DNA of 64,000 nucleotides. Origin: Bradyrhizobium sp. in8p8 (GTDB taxonomy: Bacteria; Pseudomonadota; Alphaproteobacteria; Rhizobiales; Xanthobacteraceae). The stretch is from the NCBI RefSeq assembly GCF_000426845.1, contig NZ_AUGD01000002.1, positions 310,001 through 374,000 of the forward strand. The letters are read 5' to 3'. Positions 35,608-45,400 of the stretch are shown piece after piece; within the stretch, counting starts at the first letter, position 1, and each line of letters begins with the position of its first letter. The position numbers and the translations under genes were made by a program. The notes beneath the pieces are model-generated. The model worked only from the letters and a program-made list of their open reading frames with translations, did no database searches and was not told the DNA's origin.

Positions 35608-36479
35608 CTACTTCCGCCGCGACACCAGCTCGATCATCCGCCCCTCATCGTCGTCAGGCATCGCCGCCTTCGCTTTCGCATAGGCCTCGACCGCCGCTCG
35701 TGCAACGATCGGCTTATCGGCGAGCAGGCTCTCCGCTAGCTTCACAGCGTAGGCGGCATCCTTGTGCCGCAGCGCTGCCGTGAAGGTCGCGCCGGAGAAA
35801 TCGCGGGCGACCATGCGTTTGGAGTGACGCTGCACCTGGGGGCTTGCGGCAACGCCAGCCTGGATCGATTCCAACACGAGGTTCATGTCGAGACCGGCCT
35901 GCTCGGCGATTGCGAGGCCTTCGGCGAGTCCGGCGATCTGGATAGCGCCCATCAGATTGTTGATGAGCTTGTAGACCGTGCCGGCACCGACCGGGCCGAA
36001 ATGGCGCATGCTCGAGCCGATCGGTTCGAGATAGGGCCGCGCACGTTCGAGATCGGCTGCGTCGGCGCCGGCCAGGAGAGTCAACTTCCCGGCCGCGGCT
36101 GCATCCGGCAATCCGGTCACCGGGCAGTCGATGTAGATGAGCCCGCGCGCGTTCAGCTCGCGGCCCATCTCTCGCGCGTGGTCGTAGGAGACGGTGGAGC
36201 AGTCGATCGCGATGGTGCCGGCCTTCGCTGTCTTGGCGGCGCCTTTCGGCCCAAGCCAGACCGCACGCGAGGCCTCGTCGTCGGCGACCATGGTCACGAC
36301 CGCGTCGGCGTCGATCGCAGCATCCTCCGGCGAGGTCGCCCAGTGCGCCCGCGCGCGATCAGGTCTTCCGCCTTGGACTTGCTGCGATTCCAGACCGTCA
36401 CCGTGAAGCCAGCATCGAGATAGCGGCCGGCCATACCATGACCCATTCGCCCCAATCCGATGAAGGCGACGCGAGGCAT
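35608..36479 (-). pseudogene. 3-hydroxyisobutyrate dehydrogenase-family oxidoreductase with a frameshift
   Basis: The N-terminus MPRVAFIGLGRMGHGMAGRY (from ATG 36479) is a normal Rossmann start. After AEDLIARG the frame fails at the C run 36348-36350, and the expected continuation HWATSPEDAAIDADAVVTMV appears in the next frame. One extra G on the coding strand (GGGG instead of GGG) would join both parts into a typical 290-residue HIBADH-family enzyme with catalytic lysine in YKLINNLMG. All downstream motifs are intact. It is therefore either a very recent pseudogene or a sequence error. Confidence 0.8.
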
Positions 36480-36481
36480 GA

Positions 36482-37613
36482 TCAGTCCACGTCCTCGATG
36501 TCGCCGGTCGTAGTGCCGAACGCGCGTTGCGCCAGTGTCGCCGCCATGAACTCGTCGAGATCGCCGCCAAGCACGCCTGCGGTGTCGGAGGTCTGCACGC
36601 CCGTGCGCAGATCCTTCACCATCTGGTACGGTTGCAGCACGTAGGAGCGGATCTGGTGGCCCCAGCCGATGTCGGTCTTAGCGGCTTGATCGGCCGCCGC
36701 TTTCTCCTCGCGCTTCTTCAGCTCGATCTCGTACAGGCGCGCGCGCAGCATGTCCCAGGCCTGCGCCCGGTTCTTGTGCTGGGAACGGCCGGCCTGGCAG
36801 ACCACGGCGACGCCCGTCGGGATATGCGTCAGCCGCACCGCGGATTCGGTTTTGTTGACGTGCTGGCCGCCGGCGCCGCCCGAGCGCATGGTGTCGACGC
36901 GCACGTCGGATTCCTTGATGTCGATCTTGATGCTGTCGTCGATGACGGGGAACACCTGCACGCTCGAGAACGAGGTGTGCCGCCGCGCGTTGGAATCGAA
37001 CGGAGAGATTCGAACCAGACGATGGACGCCGGCTTCCGTCTTCAGCCAGCCATAGGCATTGTGGCCGGAGACCTGGATCGTCGCCGATTTGATGCCGGCC
37101 TCTTCGCCCTCGGACTCTTCGAGGAACTCGACCTTGAATCCGTGATTTTCCGCCCAGCGCGTGTACATGCGCAGTAGCATCTGCGCCCAATCCTGACTCT
37201 CGGTGCCGCCGGCGCCGGCATGGATCTCGAGATATGAATCGAAGCGATCGGCCTCGCCCGACAGCAGCGCCTCGAGCTCGCGCCGCGCGACCTCCTTCTT
37301 GAGGTTCTTCAGCGCAGCTTCGGCTTCGGCGACGACGCCCTCATCGCCCTCAGCCTCGCCGAGCTCGATCATGCCGATATCGTCTTCGAGCTCCTGCTCG
37401 ACCTTGCCGATGCCGGACAGCGCATCCTCGAGCGAGGTGCGCTCCTGCATCAGCTTCTGGGCTTTCTGGGGATCGTTCCAGAGATTGGGGTCTTCCGCGA
37501 GCTTGTTCAGCTCAGCAAGGCGCGCCGTCGATTTCTCGACGTCAAAGATGCCTCCTCAGCAGCCCGACCGACTGCTTGATCTCTTCTACCAACCGTTCGA
37601 TTTCGGCGCGCAT
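36482..37613 (-). CDS. prfB: Peptide chain release factor 2 (programmed +1 frameshift)
   Basis: RF2 ends translation at UGA and UAA. The gene starts at ATG 37613 ([23 protein letters not shown]) and meets an in-frame TGA at 37542-37544. The normal protein continues in the +1 frame ([20 protein letters not shown]) to the stop at 36482, giving 376 residues. The shift signal is complete: AGGAGG, then CAT, then CTT-TGA-C. Downstream are the anticodon-like SPF in VRISPFDSN and the catalytic GGQ in [11 protein letters not shown]. It follows the PBP1A gene by 108 bases on the same strand. RF2 level is probably self-regulated through this shift. Confidence 0.95.
37541..37556 (-). promoter_or_regulatory. 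RF2 autoregulatory frameshift signal
   Basis: On the coding strand AGGAGG (37556-37551) precedes the slippery CTT-TGA-C (37547-37541) with the same spacing as in the Escherichia coli prfB leader. Low RF2 lets the ribosome pause on TGA and slip forward by one base. Confidence 0.93.
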
Positions 37614-37721
37614 GTTGTTCTCTGTCTTGCGGAATCCCGCGTGCAATTCGAGAGGGGGATGTAGCGGCGGCGGCCGCAAAGCGCAACCGCCGGAACCGTG
37701 ATCGTCGGCCTTATCCGCGGC

Positions 37722-40226
37722 CTACCACAGCCCGCCGGTGCCCGGCCGAATGAGGAAGCCGGAATCCGGCTGCTGCTGCTGCGAGAGCGGCATGCCGCGT
37801 CCGTCGGCGTCGGCAACGCCGATGACCGAATAATTGTCCGGCGGCGCCGTGCCGGGCTTGAAGGCTTCGAGGATGGTTCCGCCGGTCTCGCCGGGGCCGG
37901 CGCGCATGCCGGTCTTGGCGACGACGCGGACCAGCTTGATGCCAGCCGGCACCTTGAACGGGACCGCAGGCTTGTCGGCAAGCGCGAGCTTGAGGAAGTC
38001 ACGCACGATCGGCGCAGCGAGATGGCCGCCGGTCGCCGCATTGCCCCTGCCGAGAGGGCGCGGCTTATCAAAGCCCATGTAGACTGCGACCGCGATGTCC
38101 GGCGAGAAGCCGACGAACCAGGCATCCTTCGCCTCGTTGGTGGTGCCGGTTTTGCCCGCGACCGGCTTGCCAACATCCTTGATCACGGTGGCCGTTCCAG
38201 CCTGCACCACGCCTTCCATCAGCTCGGTGATCTGATAGGCCGTCATGGGATCCAGCACCTGCTCACGGCGGTCGATCAACTGCGGCTCGGGCTGGTTCTT
38301 CCAACCGCCCGGCGCGTCGCAGCCGCGGCATTCGCGCTGGTCGTGCTTGAAGATGGTGTGGCCGTAGCGGTCCTGGATGCGGTCGATCAGGGTCGGCTTC
38401 ACGCGGCGGCCGCCATTGGCGAGCATTGAGTATGCCGTGACCATGCGCATCGCGGTGGTCTCGCCGGCACCGAGCGCGTAGGAGAGATAGTTCGGCAGTT
38501 CGTCGTAGACGCCGAAGCGGCGGGCGTATTCGCCGATCAGCGGCATGCCGATGTCCTGCGCGAGGCGCACCGTCACCGTGTTGAGCGACTGCCGCAGCGC
38601 GTTGCGCAGCGTCACGGGACCCTGGAACTTGCCTGAGGAGAAATTTTCGGGCCGCCACACGCCGGCGCCCTGACCCTGGTCGATTTCGATGGGAGCATCG
38701 AGCACGACCGTCGAGGGCGTATAGCCGTTGTCGAGGGCGGCCGAATAGACGATCGGCTTGAACGACGAGCCCGGCTGCCGATAGGCCTGCGTGGCGCGAT
38801 TGAACTGGCTCTGATCGAAGGAGAAGCCGCCGACCATCGCGAGCACGCGGCCGGTCCAGGGATCCATCGCCACCATGGCACCGGAGACTTCCGGGATTTG
38901 GCGGAGCCGGTACTGGCCCTCGACGGGGTGGCCGTCCTTGTAGAGCGGATCGGCATAGATCACGTCGCCGGGCTGGAGCACCTGCGACACCGCTGTTGGA
39001 GTCTTGCCCCTGGTGCCGCCTTGCAGGGGCCGTGCCCAGCGTACGCCGTCGACCGTGACGATTCCGGTCTCGCGCTGCTTGCTGACGGCGCCGCCGAGCT
39101 CGCGGCCAGGCTGGAAGCCGATCCGCGCCGACTGCTCGCTGGTCTCCAGGACCACCGCCATGCGCCATGGCGAGATGTCGGAGAGCGATTTGATCTCAGC
39201 GAGCCTCACGCCCCAGTCGCCCGAAATATCGAGCTTGCTGATGGCGCCGCGATAGCCCTGCTGCTCGTCATAGCTCACGAGGCCGGCCACCATGGTCTTG
39301 CGCGCCATGACCTGGATCTTCGGATCGAGCGTGGTGCGAACCGACAGACCGCCCTCGTACAGCTTCTTCTCGCCGTAGCGCTCGAAGATGTCGCGGCGGA
39401 CTTCCTCGGCGAAATATTCGCCGGCGAAGGTGTGGGCGCCGTTGGAGCGGCTGGTGACCGCCAGCGGCTCCTTGCGCGCCTTGTCCGCGTCGGCCTGCTT
39501 GATCCAGCCGTTTTCAAGCAGACGGTCGACGACGTAATTGCGGCGCTCGATGGCGCGGTCGCGGTTGCGCACGGGATGCAGGGTCGCCGGCATCTTCGGC
39601 AGCGCGGCCAGGTAGGACGCTTCCGCCACCGTCAGCTCGTTCACCGACTTGTCGAAATAGACCAGCGAGGCGGCCGCGATGCCGTAGGCGCCGAGACCGA
39701 GATAGATCTCGTTCAGGTACAGCTCGAGGATCTTGTCCTTCGAGTAGGTCTTCTCGATGCGCATCGCCAGCAAGGCTTCCTTGATCTTGCGGGTGAAGGA
39801 GACCTCGTTGGTGAGCAGGAAGTTCTTGGCGACCTGCTGGGTGATCGTGGAGGCACCCTGCGGACGGCGGTTGGAGCCGTAGTTCTGAATGTAAACCAGA
39901 CCGGCGCGCGCCATGCCGGTGTAGTCGATGCCGCCATGCTCGTAGAAATTCTTGTCCTCGGCCGCGAGGAACGCGTTGATCACGAGCTTGGGCACGGCCT
40001 GGATCGGCAGGTACAGCCGCCGCTCCTTGGCGTATTCGCCGACCAGCGAGCCATCGACCGCGTGCACGCGGGTCATCACCGGCGGCTCGTAATCCTGAAG
40101 CTGAGAGTAGTCCGGCAAGTCCTTGGAGAAATGCCAGATCAGGCCTGCCACGGCCCCGACACCGACAAGGAACACCACCGTTCCCGCGGCGAACAGGAAG
40201 CCCATGAACCGCACCAGCAAGCGCAT
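37722..40226 (-). CDS. Penicillin-binding protein 1A (glycosyltransferase/transpeptidase)
   Basis: An 834-residue class-A PBP. There is one N-terminal membrane helix (about residues 8-30); then a GT51 transglycosylase domain with AAEDKNFYEHGG (catalytic Glu), QGASTITQQVAKN and RKIKEALLA; then an OB-like insert; and a transpeptidase domain with SxxK in QPGSSFKPIVYSAAL, SxN-equivalent region in QSLNTVTVRLA and KTG in GKTGTTNEAKD. It ends with a proline-rich flexible tail. It polymerises and cross-links peptidoglycan. It lies between the amidase and prfB, a common alphaproteobacterial order, and is probably co-transcribed with at least one of them. Confidence 0.95.
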   Translation of the reverse strand: MRLLVRFMGFLFAAGTVVFLVGVGAVAGLIWHFSKDLPDYSQLQDYEPPVMTRVHAVDGSLVGEYAKERRLYLPIQAVPKLVINAFLAAEDKNFYEHGGIDYTGMARAGLVYIQNYGSNRRPQGASTITQQVAKNFLLTNEVSFTRKIKEALLAMRIEKTYSKDKILELYLNEIYLGLGAYGIAAASLVYFDKSVNELTVAEASYLAALPKMPATLHPVRNRDRAIERRNYVVDRLLENGWIKQADADKARKEPLAVTSRSNGAHTFAGEYFAEEVRRDIFERYGEKKLYEGGLSVRTTLDPKIQVMARKTMVAGLVSYDEQQGYRGAISKLDISGDWGVRLAEIKSLSDISPWRMAVVLETSEQSARIGFQPGRELGGAVSKQRETGIVTVDGVRWARPLQGGTRGKTPTAVSQVLQPGDVIYADPLYKDGHPVEGQYRLRQIPEVSGAMVAMDPWTGRVLAMVGGFSFDQSQFNRATQAYRQPGSSFKPIVYSAALDNGYTPSTVVLDAPIEIDQGQGAGVWRPENFSSGKFQGPVTLRNALRQSLNTVTVRLAQDIGMPLIGEYARRFGVYDELPNYLSYALGAGETTAMRMVTAYSMLANGGRRVKPTLIDRIQDRYGHTIFKHDQRECRGCDAPGGWKNQPEPQLIDRREQVLDPMTAYQITELMEGVVQAGTATVIKDVGKPVAGKTGTTNEAKDAWFVGFSPDIAVAVYMGFDKPRPLGRGNAATGGHLAAPIVRDFLKLALADKPAVPFKVPAGIKLVRVVAKTGMRAGPGETGGTILEAFKPGTAPPDNYSVIGVADADGRGMPLSQQQQPDSGFLIRPGTGGLW

Positions 40227-40456
40227 TATCTGTTTATCCGTTCAAACTCTGGATCAGCCCAGTACCAGCCCTTTGGCACCCCAAACAGGCGCCAACCTCA
40301 CGTCGCGAATTTACCGGCTTTACGCAATCACATCGATGCCGGACTCAAGACGCTCGCCGAACGGGATTCTCACCGATTCCGGAACCCTCTGCGGCGGTTT
40401 TATAAAGCGTCCGCTGTGGCCAAACTAGGGCCTTTGGGTCGGGAGGGAAAACCCTT

Positions 40457-41752
40457 TCAGTTCGAGGTGCCGGCCGTGGCCATCCGCTTGGTCAGGAACC
40501 CGTCGATCGCCTGGGCCATCGAGCCCACGGCGCGGGATCGCCACCCCTCGGAGACCAAGTGTTGCAGGTCCCCCTTGTTGGAGACATAGCCGATCTCGAC
40601 CAGCACCGAGGGTACATCGGGCGCCTTGAGGACCCGGAAGCCTGCGGACTTCAAGGGATGCTTGTGCATTCGCACCGTCTGCTTCATTTCAGTCATCAAA
40701 AGGCGGGCGAAACGGTTTGAAAAAGTGCGGGTTTCCCGCTGCGTGAGGTCGATCAGGATGTCGGCGACGTCGGTCGGCTCTTCCGCGAGGTTGAAGCCGG
40801 CGATCGCATCGGCCCGGTTCTCCGCATCCGCCAGCCGCTGGGCCTCGGCGTCGGATGCCTTGTCGGAGAGCGTATAGATCGTCGCGCCTTGCGCGTCGCC
40901 CTCCGTCCGCGGCAGCGCATCGGCGTGGATCGAGACGAACAGGGCCGCCTTCAGATTGCGGGCAATCTTGGTCCGGTCACCGAGCGGAATGAAGGTGTCG
41001 TCGTCCCGCGTCATGACCACGCGGTATTTTCCGGCCTTCTCCAGCTTGTCGCGCAGCGCCAGCCCGAAAGCCAGCACCAGGTTCTTCTCGCTCTCGCCGC
41101 TCGACTGTGTCCCGTTGTCGATGCCGCCGTGGCCGGGATCGATCACCACCACCGGACGGCCGTCGGCCTTCTGTTGCGGAGCATCGGGCGTCGGCGCGCT
41201 GGGAGCGGCGGCAGGCGGCGATTCCGCGATTGCGGGCCGCAGTTCAGGACGGCTTTCTGGCTGCGACGAGGAGGCAAAGGCGGTGCGATCAACCTCCTCC
41301 AGCTCGAGCACGAGCCGAGCCGGTTGGCCGTTGGCGGCCTCCACGACGTAAGAATTGGCGATCTTCGCGGGCCCGGTCAGGTCGAACACGATTCGCGAGC
41401 CGCCTGGCATCACGAGCCCGTAGCGGAAGGCCTTGACGAGCCCCCGTCCTCCGCTGCCGGTACCGGCTGGCAGCCGAAAATTGACTTGCGGCACATCCAC
41501 CACCACCCGGTAGGGGTCGGCCAGCGTGACCGCGCGGAAGGTGACGGCCTGGTCGATGTCGAGGATGAAGCGCGTGTGCTTGCCGTCGCCGGCCAGCCGG
41601 GCGGCCGACGCGACCGGAAAATTCGCTGCTGCGTGAGCGGGTTGCTGCTGGCTTTCCGCAGCAACGAGGCGCGAGGAATCAGCACACGGCAATGCCGCGA
41701 TGCACAGCAACACGCCTCCCAGCAAAATCCGTCGATTTGTGCGGCTCGCCAC
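40457..41752 (-). CDS. N-acetylmuramoyl-L-alanine amidase (AMIN + Amidase_3)
   Basis: A 431-residue periplasmic zinc amidase that trims stem peptides from peptidoglycan during cell separation. A signal peptide precedes an N-terminal AMIN domain (about residues 45-150, TRFILDIDQAVTFRAV and SRIVFDLTGPAKI). A proline/alanine linker leads to the Amidase_3 domain: VVIDPGHGGIDNG (zinc His), SEKNLVLAFG (zinc Glu), SIHADALP (zinc His) and VLVEIGYVSNKGD (catalytic Glu). This is the AmiC type. It is divergent from rne and is the first gene before PBP1A and prfB. Confidence 0.94.
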   Translation of the reverse strand: MASRTNRRILLGGVLLCIAALPCADSSRLVAAESQQQPAHAAANFPVASAARLAGDGKHTRFILDIDQAVTFRAVTLADPYRVVVDVPQVNFRLPAGTGSGGRGLVKAFRYGLVMPGGSRIVFDLTGPAKIANSYVVEAANGQPARLVLELEEVDRTAFASSSQPESRPELRPAIAESPPAAAPSAPTPDAPQQKADGRPVVVIDPGHGGIDNGTQSSGESEKNLVLAFGLALRDKLEKAGKYRVVMTRDDDTFIPLGDRTKIARNLKAALFVSIHADALPRTEGDAQGATIYTLSDKASDAEAQRLADAENRADAIAGFNLAEEPTDVADILIDLTQRETRTFSNRFARLLMTEMKQTVRMHKHPLKSAGFRVLKAPDVPSVLVEIGYVSNKGDLQHLVSEGWRSRAVGSMAQAIDGFLTKRMATAGTSN

Positions 41753-42457
41753 CGATTCCGTGCCTCCGAGCAGCCCTCTTAACGCAATAGAACCACAGGG
41801 TTAATCGCTCCTTAATGACCGACGCGCGAAACTCGCTGAGTGTGACCGCCGTGCGACGCTCCCTTGCACGGCTGGCTCATTCCTCGTATGTACGGAATGC
41901 TGACGGCCGATATTTCCGGTTGTGTCGCATTCAGCCTCCCGGTGCAGCGCCGGAACTCTCAAGGTTTGGGAATTCCAGCGTTTTCCGTTTCCCTCCAGAC
42001 CAGCGCGGTGCGCGGCAGCGAGGTGGAGCGGGGTCAAGCGCCGGCGGTAGAACGGTCCCGCGTTACCACTCATGTACCGGGATGGTTCTGACAGCGACGT
42101 AACCCATTACCCGGTCCCTTGATCCCAAGGGAGCGGTTCGTGATCCCCAAGGCGAGCGCGCTCGCGCCGTGCCTGGCCAGCAGCAACTGATTGAAGGGCG
42201 GCCTCACCGTCCAGTGTTTCATACGGGCCGACGCTTGATGCGCCAGACTGTGCCGACGAAATCTGAAGGACCATTCGCAACGCTGCGGAGTGACAATGCC
42301 GCGCGTCGCATTGGTCCTGAAGCTTCCGGTTCGGCACGGCGCGAGAGACGGCGTTTCGGCCTTCCCCTCACCCCCGAATCAGGTGGACCGTCGCGTCACC
42401 CGGCGGCGCGATACGCGCCCACGGTTTATCGCGCCCGCCGCCGCCAAGAGTTAAGAC
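41753..42457. promoter_or_regulatory. 705-bp divergent control region and probable rne leader
   Basis: No convincing gene lies here; the short frames seen have arginine/serine-biased non-protein composition. It must contain the amidase promoter near 41760-41820 and the rne promoter. A long rne leader is expected, because RNase E controls its own mRNA through the leader in other bacteria. A self-complementary GCGAGCGCGCTCGC occurs at 42153-42166. No clear promoter box was identified. Confidence 0.45.
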
Positions 42458-45400
42458 ATGCCCAACAAGATGTTGATCGATGCCACCCACCCGGAAGAGA
42501 CCCGGGTCGTCGTGGTCCGCGGCAATCGCGTCGAAGAGTTTGATTTCGAGACCGCGCAACGCAAGCAACTGCGCGGGAACATCTACCTCGCCAAGGTCAC
42601 AAGGGTCGAACCCTCGCTCCAGGCCGCCTTCGTCGAATATGGCGGCAACCGCCACGGCTTCCTCGCCTTCAGCGAAATCCATCCCGACTATTATCAGATC
42701 CCGGTCGCCGACCGGCAGGCGCTGATCGAGGCCGAGGAACAGGCCCATCGGGAGGCGGAGGAAGAAAGCGAGAATCGGTCGCACGGCCGCCGCCGTTCAC
42801 GCCACCGCAACGCCCGCCGCCGCGGTCATGGCGAACGCGTGCGCAGCGACATCGTCGAAGGCCTCGATGCCGGCGCCGATCCCGTGGCCCAGCCCGTGGA
42901 GGGCGAGCCCCCGCATGGCGAGGGCACGCCGCACGAGGGCGAGCATCTGCATGCCGACGCGGAGCATCACGGCGAGCACGACGCCCATCATGAACATGAT
43001 CACGACAATCATCATCATGATGACGAGCACCACCACGGCGACGATGGCCATGGCCACGAGCACGATCATCACGACCATGACCATGCCGATGAGACGCCCG
43101 CGCCTGTCGCGGCCGTCGGCGCCGAACCGGTGCTTGCGACCGAGGCCGTTGCCGAGCCCCAGGAATCTCACGCCTTCGAAGCTCATGTCTCCGAGACACC
43201 AGCTTCCGAGGCACCCACGGAGGCCCTGGCGGAAGCGGTAACGTCAGCCGCGGAGCCGGCCGATGCCGTCTACGCCGCCGGCGAGAGCACTGAAGCGTCG
43301 CAGGCCGAAGCCGCGGAAGCAACCGGCGATGATGATGATGACGACGACGATGATGATGAAGAGGACGAGGACGGCGAGGAAGCCGAAGAGGAAGTCGTCG
43401 AATCCGTCGGCGGGGACGACGTGCTGGAGGAAGTGCCGGAGCGCACCTTCCGTCCGCGCCGTCAGTACAAGATCCAGGAAGTGATCAAGCGCCGGCAGGT
43501 CATGCTGGTGCAGGTCGTCAAGGAAGAACGCGGCAACAAGGGCGCCGCGCTCACGACTTACCTCTCGCTCGCCGGCCGCTACGCCGTCCTGATGCCGAAT
43601 ACCGCCCGCGGCGGCGGCATCAGCCGCAAGATCACCAGCGCGCAAGACCGTTCGCGCCTGAAGGAAGTGGTGCAGGATCTCGACGTGCCCGAGGGCATGG
43701 GCATCATCCTGCGCACGGCAGGCGCCTCCCGCACCAAGCCCGAGATCAAGCGCGACTTCGAATACCTCATCCGCATGTGGGAAACGGTGCGCGATCTCAC
43801 GCTGAAGTCGCAGGCCCCGACCCTCGTCTATGAGGAAGGCTCGCTGATCAAGCGCTCGCTGCGCGATCTCTACAACAAGGAGATCGACGAGATTCAGGTT
43901 GCCGGCGAAGCCGGCTACCGCGAGGCGCGCGATTTCATGAAGATGCTGATGCCCGCCAATGTCGGCGCGGTGAAGCAGTATCGCGACGGTCAGCCGCTGT
44001 TCTCGCGCATGGGCGTCGAGAGCCAGCTCGATGCGATGTTCTCGCCGACCGTGCAATTGCGCTCCGGCGGCTACATCGTGATCAACCAGACCGAAGCGCT
44101 GGTCTCCATCGACGTCAACTCGGGTCGCTCGACCCGCGAGCACCACATCGAAGACACCGCGCTCAAGACCAACCTGGAGGCGGCCGAAGAGGTCGCCCGC
44201 CAGCTTCGCTTGCGCGACCTCGCCGGCCTGATCGTCATCGACTTCATCGACATGGACGAGAAGCGCAACAACCGCGCGGTGGAGCGCAAGCTGTCCGATT
44301 GCCTCAGGCAGGATCGCGCGCGAATCCAGGTCGGCCGTATCTCGCATTTCGGCCTGCTCGAGATGTCGCGCCAGCGCATCCGTGCCAGCGTGCTGGAGAG
44401 CTCGACCGATCCATGCCCGCATTGCGGCGGCACCGGCCATGTGCGCTCGGTGTCCTCGGTGGCACTGCAGCTGCTGCGCGGCCTCGAAGAGATCCTGATG
44501 AAAGGCGCGACCCACAATCTCGTGGTCCGCACCCGCACCGACGTGGCGCTCTATGTGCTCAACCACAAGCGCGGCCATCTGCGCGACCTCGAGAACGGGT
44601 TCAAGGTCACGCTCTCTGTCATCGCCGATCCCGGCGTCAGCGGCCCACAGGCTTATGTGATCGACCGCGGTGAGCAGGTCCATACGCTCGAAGCCGCCAA
44701 GGCCCTGCTTGCTGCGCAGGCCGCCGCGAGCCCGCCGCCACAGGCCGAAGAAGCCTATGACGACGAAGATGGCTTCGACATCGAGACTGAATCCGAGGTC
44801 GAAACCGACGAGACCGAGGGTCTTGCCGACGAGCAGGCGGCCGGCGAGTCCGCCTCCGAGCAGGACGGCCAGCGCCGCAAGCGCCGTCGCCGCCGGCGCG
44901 GCCGCGGTGGCCAGCGCGAGGGCGAGTTGCGCGAGGATACGGCCCCGACGCTGCCCGAGCCGGCGATGATCGCCGGCGAAGCCGAGGACGAGACCGAGGC
45001 CGAGCAGGACGGCGAGGAGGGCGAGGAACAGGCCGCCCGCGGCGAGCAGCAGGGCAGCGATCGCAGGCGCCGGCGCGGTCGCCGCGGCGGACGTCGCCGT
45101 CGCGGTGGCGGCGAGGAAGGCCTTGCCGGCTCCATCAACGACGAACTCGGCACCGGCCAGCCTTCGGAAGCTGCCGACGCGGTCGCCGATTTTGACGGCT
45201 TCTCCAGGGAAGCTGCGCCCTCTATCGCGCAGGTCGAGCACGCCCAAGCCGAGCACGGTCAAGCCGAGCACGGTCGAGCCGAGCACATCGCGGAGCAAAC
45301 CGCTGAGCCGCAAATCGTGCGGCCTGAGCCGCACCTCGAGGCGCAGATCGAGGTGGCCGCGAAGCCGGAGCCGGAGCCGGCTCCTGCTGCCGCGACGGCA

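Noticed and set aside
41815..42102. 95-residue frame upstream of rne
   Set aside because: Ser/Arg-biased, no ribosome site, and not protein-like.
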